Below are positions 57,876 through 64,000 of a stretch of DNA of 64,000 nucleotides, piece after piece (within the stretch, counting starts at the first letter, position 1; each line of letters starts with the position of its first letter). This DNA is from Acanthopleura granulata (Eukaryota; Mollusca; Polyplacophora; Chitonida; Chitonidae). Below the pieces are notes generated by a model. That model searched no databases and was not told where the DNA came from. It saw only the letters and a program-made list of their open reading frames with translations. The stretch spans positions 933,667 through 997,666 of the forward strand of contig JABBOT010000080.1 of assembly GCA_016165875.1 (NCBI GenBank), written 5' to 3'. Made by a program: the position numbers and the translations under genes.

Positions 57876-58440
57876 CCAAATTTTGTATAAAATGCATATT
57901 ATCTCCCCTTGAATTATGCCCACTTTGGAGATTAACTAAACTATCTCAGTCAACGTCCTCTCGAGTCCTCTGTAAAATCGGGGCACAACTTTTGTTGCAG
58001 AAGCATGGTCATGATAGTTTATTTAGTGTGCGACAGATGAAATTTAATCTTCATCTTCAATGTGATCGGTCAAATGATCTCAAACCACGTAGGCCGGCCA
58101 CAGTATCTACCTGTGGTTTTGGTGATGATATTGCTTACTGGACAAAAGCATATCCGTCTTAAATACGTTCAGATATATAATGTAGTAGTTACTGGTAGTT
58201 AGCAGTTCACCCAACCCTAATCCTTCCAGAGCTAAAAACTTTGTGCCGTACACTTCCAAGGGCAGATAACTCTGTCGCTTGTAATACAACGTTTGTCGTC
58301 TTGTTTAAGATACCAATCTAATTCAGTTCTTTTCAAATGTAGAAGTCACTATGGATAACGCATTAAAGCACATTAATCACTCTGCAGGAAGGAATGTGAA
58401 TTGCTATACAGAAGATTACAGCACGAAATTGAGACGCTAA

Positions 58441-58524
58441 GTCAGGATGGCCGAGCGGTCTAAGGCGCTGCGTTCAGGTCGCAGTCTGGTTCTCCAGGCG
58501 TGGGTTCGAATCCCACTTCTGACA
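58441..58524 (+). tRNA. tRNA-Leu(CAG): tRNA-Leu (anticodon CAG)
   Basis: 84 nt with a complete cloverleaf. Acceptor GTCAGGA pairs with TTCTGAC (one G-T), the A box is TGGCCGAGCGGTCTAAGG, the anticodon loop TTCAGGT carries CAG, a long variable arm is typical of leucine tRNAs, the B box is GGTTCGAATCC and the discriminator base is A. There is no intron. A short T-run (GTTTTTA, from 58528) follows as a polymerase III terminator. Confidence 0.97.
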
Positions 58525-60855
58525 TGTCGTTTTTACGAGCATAATTATTTATCTGGAACATCTTTTTCCTATTGTAACTGAATACATTGTACCAAAGCAG
58601 TGATAAAGAGTGGCTTTGTGGAACATTTCATGGACTTACTCCATTTCTGCCATAAGTATTTGCTAATATTGTATGCTTTATGTGCTGCATGTGTAATGTT
58701 TGTGGCTGGACTTTGAACGTAGTGTGTTTGTTAGCACCTCAAATATATCTATGTATAGACCATTAGAGGATCACAATCAGCACAAAGGGGCTTTTATGAT
58801 GAAGTACTTACAATATAAACTTGTAGTAAAAGTTTAGTGGAGTAGGTCTTCGTGTTATGTGAGGTTGGTCAAACAGTTTGGAAATGGGATATTCTTGAGT
58901 ATAAGCACAAGTTGACTGGACCATTGAGAGACATTGGTTTAATGAAGTCACAGTGTTGTAGGCTTCGTATTTACATTTTCAAGCTGTGGGGATCATGCAA
59001 GCGTGAGCTCTGGAATCTTCCATAAAATGCCTCAAGTAGGAGGCTGTTGTTATTGTACATAGACCTAGGAAGTCTCCAAAAAGTTGGGGAGCACAAAGGC
59101 TGTTCGACTATCAGAGCAAATTGTGCGATAGTCCCTGCGGGCCCAGGAAGTAGGCCACGCAGAAGTAAAGGCAGTAAAGCACAAAGTATATTGGGTCGTA
59201 TTCATAACGGTATTTCAAGCTGGATTTAGTCTAAAGTTAGCAGAACGCCGTGAAATTAATCTTGACGTCTGACACTTCAAACGGTAATGTAGCACTGACA
59301 CTGATCGAATTCAACAACAATTCTTAAATAACACCTATTTTATGTATTCTATGTGAACGCATAGCAATACATTGTGTAGTCATGACAATTTCCCAGCTCG
59401 CAGAACGGAAGTTGTTGACCAAAGTACAACCAATATCAAATTAAAAAAAAGTAAAAAAAATTTTTAAGTGACTTATTGTCATTTTGATTCTTTTAAGAGT
59501 GTTAGAGGTGTGGTCGCTTTGGTGTTTTTATTTTTTTTTGTGCTGCTTTCGATCTTCACAGGCCCGACGCCTTCTTGATATTCGGCCACCATCTTGTAAT
59601 ATCGATAATCATCAAAGGCCATGTGTAAGTGCCATAGTCAATAAAAATTGCTTCACTTACTGAATATAGAAGATTAATAGCAGTCGAACAGTAGTGGATT
59701 TGGATCAATGCTTTTTGCGATTTTGCCGAATACCCTGACCCGATCTCAGATCAGCAATCTGGAGATCAGGCCGCGCGGCTTTTATACCAGCCCTACCTCG
59801 AGGAATGCCAGTGGTTATGTCAAGTGACTTAAAGTAAGGAATGGTACAGATCCATACCCATGTGTATCTGCTATAAACAATTCAGATCTAAAAGTAAGTT
59901 TAGGTTTAATCTTGTTTTAAATGTGTCAGAAGTCACAAGTCGATGATAACGAAAACTGAGTATTTTATAATGTATCAAGTTTCGTTGTTGACGTAATGCT
60001 TCAACATTATGTACGGCATGCCAAGAGCAAATTTATAAACTCAGCATATCTTATTTCATGAGTGTTATGAAGTTTATTTGGGTCATCTGAAATGAAATGG
60101 GATAATTTAAATGAGGTTAACGTGTCCGATCACAAGCAGCATGAATTTATAACTGCTCTGTGTATAAGCTACTATGACTCACCCGAAGCATAGTTTGTAT
60201 GAAAAGTACAGAAACTATATGTTGGCTGGATATCAATGAAATTCTCCCCGGTCCCTTCGTTAGGGAGACATCTATATATATATGCTGCTTAAAATGTTAA
60301 AGAGTTAAACTATGCAAATTATGGTACATGTATATCAGTTAATTAGGCCTGTATAAAGATTTTCTCTTAGTGGGGAAAAAAGTGTTTTTCATAATTTTCT
60401 TTCATGCAGCCGATTTTGTATTTCTTGATGGTCATGTTGGTTCCTATGAACGTGAAACACAGAACCGAAGGGTTGTCGCTTAGGCCAGTAAGGGTGAAAT
60501 TCCCAGCCTGCAGGAAACAATTTGAATGTTTACCACCAGTTTCCTCATAAAGCGATTCTCAGAACTCACAGCTTGCACAACAAACAGTTGATGGATAAAA
60601 GGCTGAAATTATGATAGATTTACTTTAGTGTCTTAATCACAAACAAAGGCCAGGCATCAGAATTATCTACATACAAGAAACCTGAGCATTCATTATAGAA
60701 TACATTTCAGTGCTTTAAAAGAAAAGAACACATTTATACAACCTATACCTTAAGAGAAAGGGCCTTACTTGCGGTTAAGTAAAAAATCTCAGTTTTCAGG
60801 CGGAAGTGCTTGTTATTTGAGTATTTAATAGTTAAACATCCAAGACTGAGAAGCC
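58525..60855. other. Intergenic DNA, nothing recognised
   Basis: No supported coding or RNA feature beyond the tRNA terminator. Confidence 0.45.
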
Positions 60856-61400
60856 TTTTTAGGCCGCCATTTTAACAGATTGCTTACGTCATCGTGCTTA
60901 GCTTTGCAAAGTAGCATGTAGATAACGTAATGGAGGGCTTCAGTGGGGACCCCAGCTCTAGTTCTGATGAAAGTGAATGTAACTTCGGCTTATAAGGCTA
61001 CCAGTTTGAATCACAGAGGAGTGAGGCTGAGAGCAGTAGTTCGATCGACCACGCATCAAGTTGAAGTGAGTGGCTTTGACAGGGGCAATCTGTGAAAGGA
61101 CAGGTTGCACTCTTTGCCTTCGGGACATCGCTATTCCGACATATTTTGGCAGCCTACAGCCACGCATGTAGGCATGATGTGGCCCTCTAGTATATCTCAA
61201 ATTCTTCCTTTTGAGAGTTGGCTTTAACTTAAAATCCACGATCATCACGATGTACGAACATATTTAGCTGAGACTGGAAATGCACGTTAATTAAATGGCA
61301 GGAGTAAAACCTTAAGCACAGTGACGTCACAATGAATATTCAAGAGGAGGAAAGGCGGATTTTCATTGTGCAAGCCTAAAAGATGGCGGGACTTTCTATG
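60856..61400. other. Possible relic of a mobile element
   Basis: A short plus-strand start (MEGFSGDPSSSSDESE, from about 60931) ends in a stop after 21 codons, with a further acidic/serine-rich run (ESQRSEAESSSSID) after it. The composition recalls N-termini of repeated transposon-borne proteins, but nothing can be named. Confidence 0.25.
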
Positions 61401-61609
61401 TGCCCCGAATAGGTGGATTTTGTAAACAATGACGATGTTTAAAATAGTTTGTCTCTTTTACGGAACCTTTAAAAAATGTAAAAAAAAATAGTATTCCACA
61501 CAGTTTGTATAGCCCTTTCATTTAAGGTGCAGGTTGTATAAATGTGTTCTTTTTTTTTAAGCTCGAGTTATGAATGAATGTGAAAACTCAGTATGCACGT
61601 AAAGATCTG

Positions 61610-61690
61610 TGGTTTCCCATATCCATTATAATGCTGGCCGTGATCGTAGACGTGAAAAAGTCTTGAGTGTGGCATTAAAACAACATCCAA
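61610..61690 (+). repeat. Degraded SINE 3' module
   Basis: TTTCCCATATCCATTATAAT, GCTGGCCGTGATCGTAGACG, then GTCTTGAGTGTGGCATTAAA. An old copy. Confidence 0.6.
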
Positions 61691-62173
61691 AAGACAATGA
61701 ATAATATACGTATGTGTTTTAGTCTATTGGTTAATCTATTACATCAGTCAATAGCTGAGAAAACTATAAACACAAAACTCTAAATGTTAAAGGATCGTAT
61801 TATTAACGATGTTTTCACCTCGGCCGCCGTCTTTTGCAAAGAGGTAACATTGATTTTATTCATATACTGGTTAATGTATTAAAGACAAGTCCTCTTTAAC
61901 AAAAGACAGAAGTATATTTTGCGATATACATCACATTTTTCGAAGCCCTTCATAACGAAACAAGATGACAAAAATCTCTATTATTACTCTCGTAAATATT
62001 TATTTTTTCTCACAATACATATATCCATTATTTATAGTTGTGTACCTATTATTTTACAGCCGTTCATTTAGGTAACATTGGCTATATCTGGAAAAGGTTT
62101 AGATAGATTACTAAAGGCATATAATGTTTCTATTAAAATGTTCTTTACCGCATTGTAGTGGAAGCATTGTTTC
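61691..62173. other. 3' flank of the fork-head gene
   Basis: Downstream of the minus-strand stop at 62174; presumably contains the 3' untranslated region. No other feature was recognised. Confidence 0.45.
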
Positions 62174-63378
62174 TTAAATGAGAATCTCAGGTCCGTAATG
62201 TTCGAGGTATCCTGTAGAATCAAATAAAGACTGGACAGAGTGCCGCACATCATGAGGAGTGTAATGATTTATTGCATCCGGATTCAACATGGCGGCATTC
62301 GTGGTGCTCTGAGTCCTAGCTTTCCTCATAATATCGTACTTACTGTTGACAAGAGGGTAGATACATGACTTGTTCGTGTGATAGTGTCCAGTGGCAGCAG
62401 GCGGGGTGTCAATGGATGCCTGGTAATGGTTTAAGGATGGTTGGAGGGCCTCGCTGAACTCTTGGTATGACGGAAAAATTGGTATTGTTTCAAAACCAGC
62501 ATCATTGATGCAGTCTTTGAGGAAAGGGATGTGCTCTCCGGAGGAGAATTTTGAATTCAGTTCATGTCTTTCAAATCTTTCCTTGTCGAATGATGGGTAA
62601 TGGGAGCATCTGCTGGACATGAGAATGACCGGCTTTTCCGACGAGACCTGTTCGTTTTCCGGAGAGATCTGCCGTGTGGAGTGTGAATCAGTCCAACTTG
62701 AACCTCTGCCTCCCTTAAGCTTCCTAACATTATTGATTTTCTCGTTGATGTGGGATCTAAGTTTTAGTATACTGGAAATGCTGAATGAAAAGGTCTTTTG
62801 TCGCTTGGGACGGGATCTCGGTTCACAATCCTCGGTGTGGTCGCTCATGGTCTTTCTCTTGCCCAAAGCCGGGCACATGGGAGAACTTGTTCTGATTTGT
62901 TCAGAATCTGCTATACACTGTAACCGCTGACGCTGTCCCTTAGATATCACCGCCTTAGCGGGTGAGTCCAGCACTACAGGGTCAAGCCCCACCTGCTGGT
63001 GCAACTCCTGCGCCCAGTCACATATCTTATCCGCCTTCACACTGTCTTGCCGGAGGAACACATTCGGTGATACCAATTTTAAATTCACCGTCCAGTAATT
63101 CCCCTTGCCGTTCACTCGTCTGGGATCCTTTAAGACCTTACAGAAGCACTTGTTTTGCGACAGATTGTGGCGCACAGAGTCTTTCCAGCCGGTGTAACTG
63201 GAGTCTCGGAAGAAGGGAAACATACTGGCCAGAGCTTGATGTATCTGTGAAAGAGTTAGGCGCTTATCGGGCGAGTTCTGGATGGCCAGTATGATCATCC
63301 CAGCGTAGGAGTATGGAGGTTTGGGGTACCTCTGATACGTGACCCTCCCTAGGTGTGCTGTGTCCATCAGGGGTATTC
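62174..63378 (-). CDS. foxh: Fork-head transcription factor, FoxH-like, last exon
   Basis: Begins at a strong acceptor (GTTTATTTCTCAG|GAATACC, exon edge 63378). Earlier exon(s) lie outside the window or were not recognised; an inner ATG (MDTAHLGRV) could also serve as start. The fork-head domain is complete: [55 protein letters not shown] and [13 protein letters not shown]. The [11 protein letters not shown] and CF.KVLKDP features fit FoxH better than other classes. A basic KRKTMSD..RPKRQK region and FSISSIL (an EH1-like Groucho-binding motif) follow; the C-terminus is Ser/Pro-rich. Family knowledge: FoxH proteins partner Smads in Nodal/Activin signalling; the EH1-like motif suggests repression is also possible. 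Confidence 0.8.
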
Positions 63379-64000
63379 CTGAGAAATAAACATTTCGTTT
63401 GATTAAAGTATTTGTTGTTTTAAATGGAGATTGGAATATGACATGGTTGCTTGTTTGGCCCTTCAAATGGCTGATGTTACGTCCACCATTATTAAGTGGC
63501 ATTGAACATATTTTGGCAAGTAGCGGTTATAAAATGTCTACTTAATCGCATTTATATCACTTTTTTTAAACAACTAGCCCTATTTCAAGCCACCAAGACT
63601 GTTTCCAGTGTATGGGCCCTTCTAAAATTTGACTTCCGGTAGATCGACGAGGTCACATGCTCCACTCAACAGGTTGGTCACACAGGCTCCTGGATGTCGA
63701 GGTGCAGTGATTATGATACCTAGACAGCATGCACAAATCTGATCGCCTTGGAATGGGTACACCGTATTGAACACCACCCAAAACAAATGTGCATAATACA
63801 TGTCAAACCTGTGTGCATAAATGGGTGCGCGTGGAAATTTTCCCTATGTATTCTGTTGACTCACGAAAGATTTATGAGCTTGGTTGATACTTTCACACTT
63901 TACTCTAATTTTGTGACCGTGATCATTAATTATGGTGTCTCAAACTGGGTTTCATCCATGGATAAGCCAATCCACCTTCGTCTTAATGAAGTTTGCTATT
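63379..64000. other. Intron or upstream region of the fork-head gene
   Basis: No further exon could be recognised. The reading frame continues a little past the acceptor, but without coding character. Confidence 0.5.

Noticed and set aside
57866..58162. 98-codon plus-strand frame beyond the CTCF-type motif.
   Set aside because: No recognisable motif, splice context or family resemblance.
60958..61248. 96-codon minus-strand frame.
   Set aside because: Biased composition and overlap with a plus-strand relic; no evidence of a gene.

Overview
The window is animal nuclear DNA, most likely from a mollusc and quite possibly a bivalve. The background is AT-rich and rich in TACATGTA-type words. The host genes have introns with GT..AG boundaries. 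At least ten copies occur of a tRNA-derived SINE of a type common in molluscs. The species cannot be named from the sequence.

Host genes: (1) RAB5IF/RCAF1-like, plus strand, four coding exons, 4634-7956. (2) A small secreted cysteine-rich, EGF-like peptide, minus strand, two coding exons, 13722-16455. (3) PCIF1 (cap-specific m6Am methyltransferase), minus strand, 13 coding exons that join to exactly 662 codons, 45030-56091; a Penelope-like retroelement sits in its fifth intron. (4) tRNA-Leu(CAG), 58441-58524. (5) A fork-head gene, best fit FoxH, minus strand, last exon 62174-63378. Between them lie SINEs, palindromic MITE-like elements, minisatellites and AT-rich DNA with no visible gene.

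The centre (22508-34911) is a 12.4-kb integrated virus-like element. It has imperfect terminal inverted repeats of about 100 bp (5'-AGCAGC...GCTGCT-3') and a perfect 5-bp target duplication (GAGTC). It belongs with Maverick/Polinton-type elements: it carries a family-B DNA polymerase, a retroviral-type integrase, a packaging ATPase, a probable major capsid protein and a probable penton. Its distinguishing feature is a superfamily-1 helicase that reads in the same frame as the polymerase, so the ancestral product looks like a polymerase-helicase fusion. The left part (polymerase-helicase on plus, integrase on minus, tail to tail) is the replication and integration module. The rest holds a minus-strand run of small membrane-type proteins, ATPase and capsid protein, then a plus-strand coiled-coil/membrane protein, a minus-strand 438-residue protein of unknown role, and a plus-strand penton candidate.

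The copy is dead. The polymerase-helicase reading frame has at least seven breaks, the integrase lacks its first catalytic aspartate, and frameshifts interrupt the capsid protein, ATPase and several accessory genes. The 438-residue gene, the penton candidate and two or three small genes remain open. With matching termini and target duplication, this looks like a once-mobile virus-like element that inserted as one unit and is now decaying.
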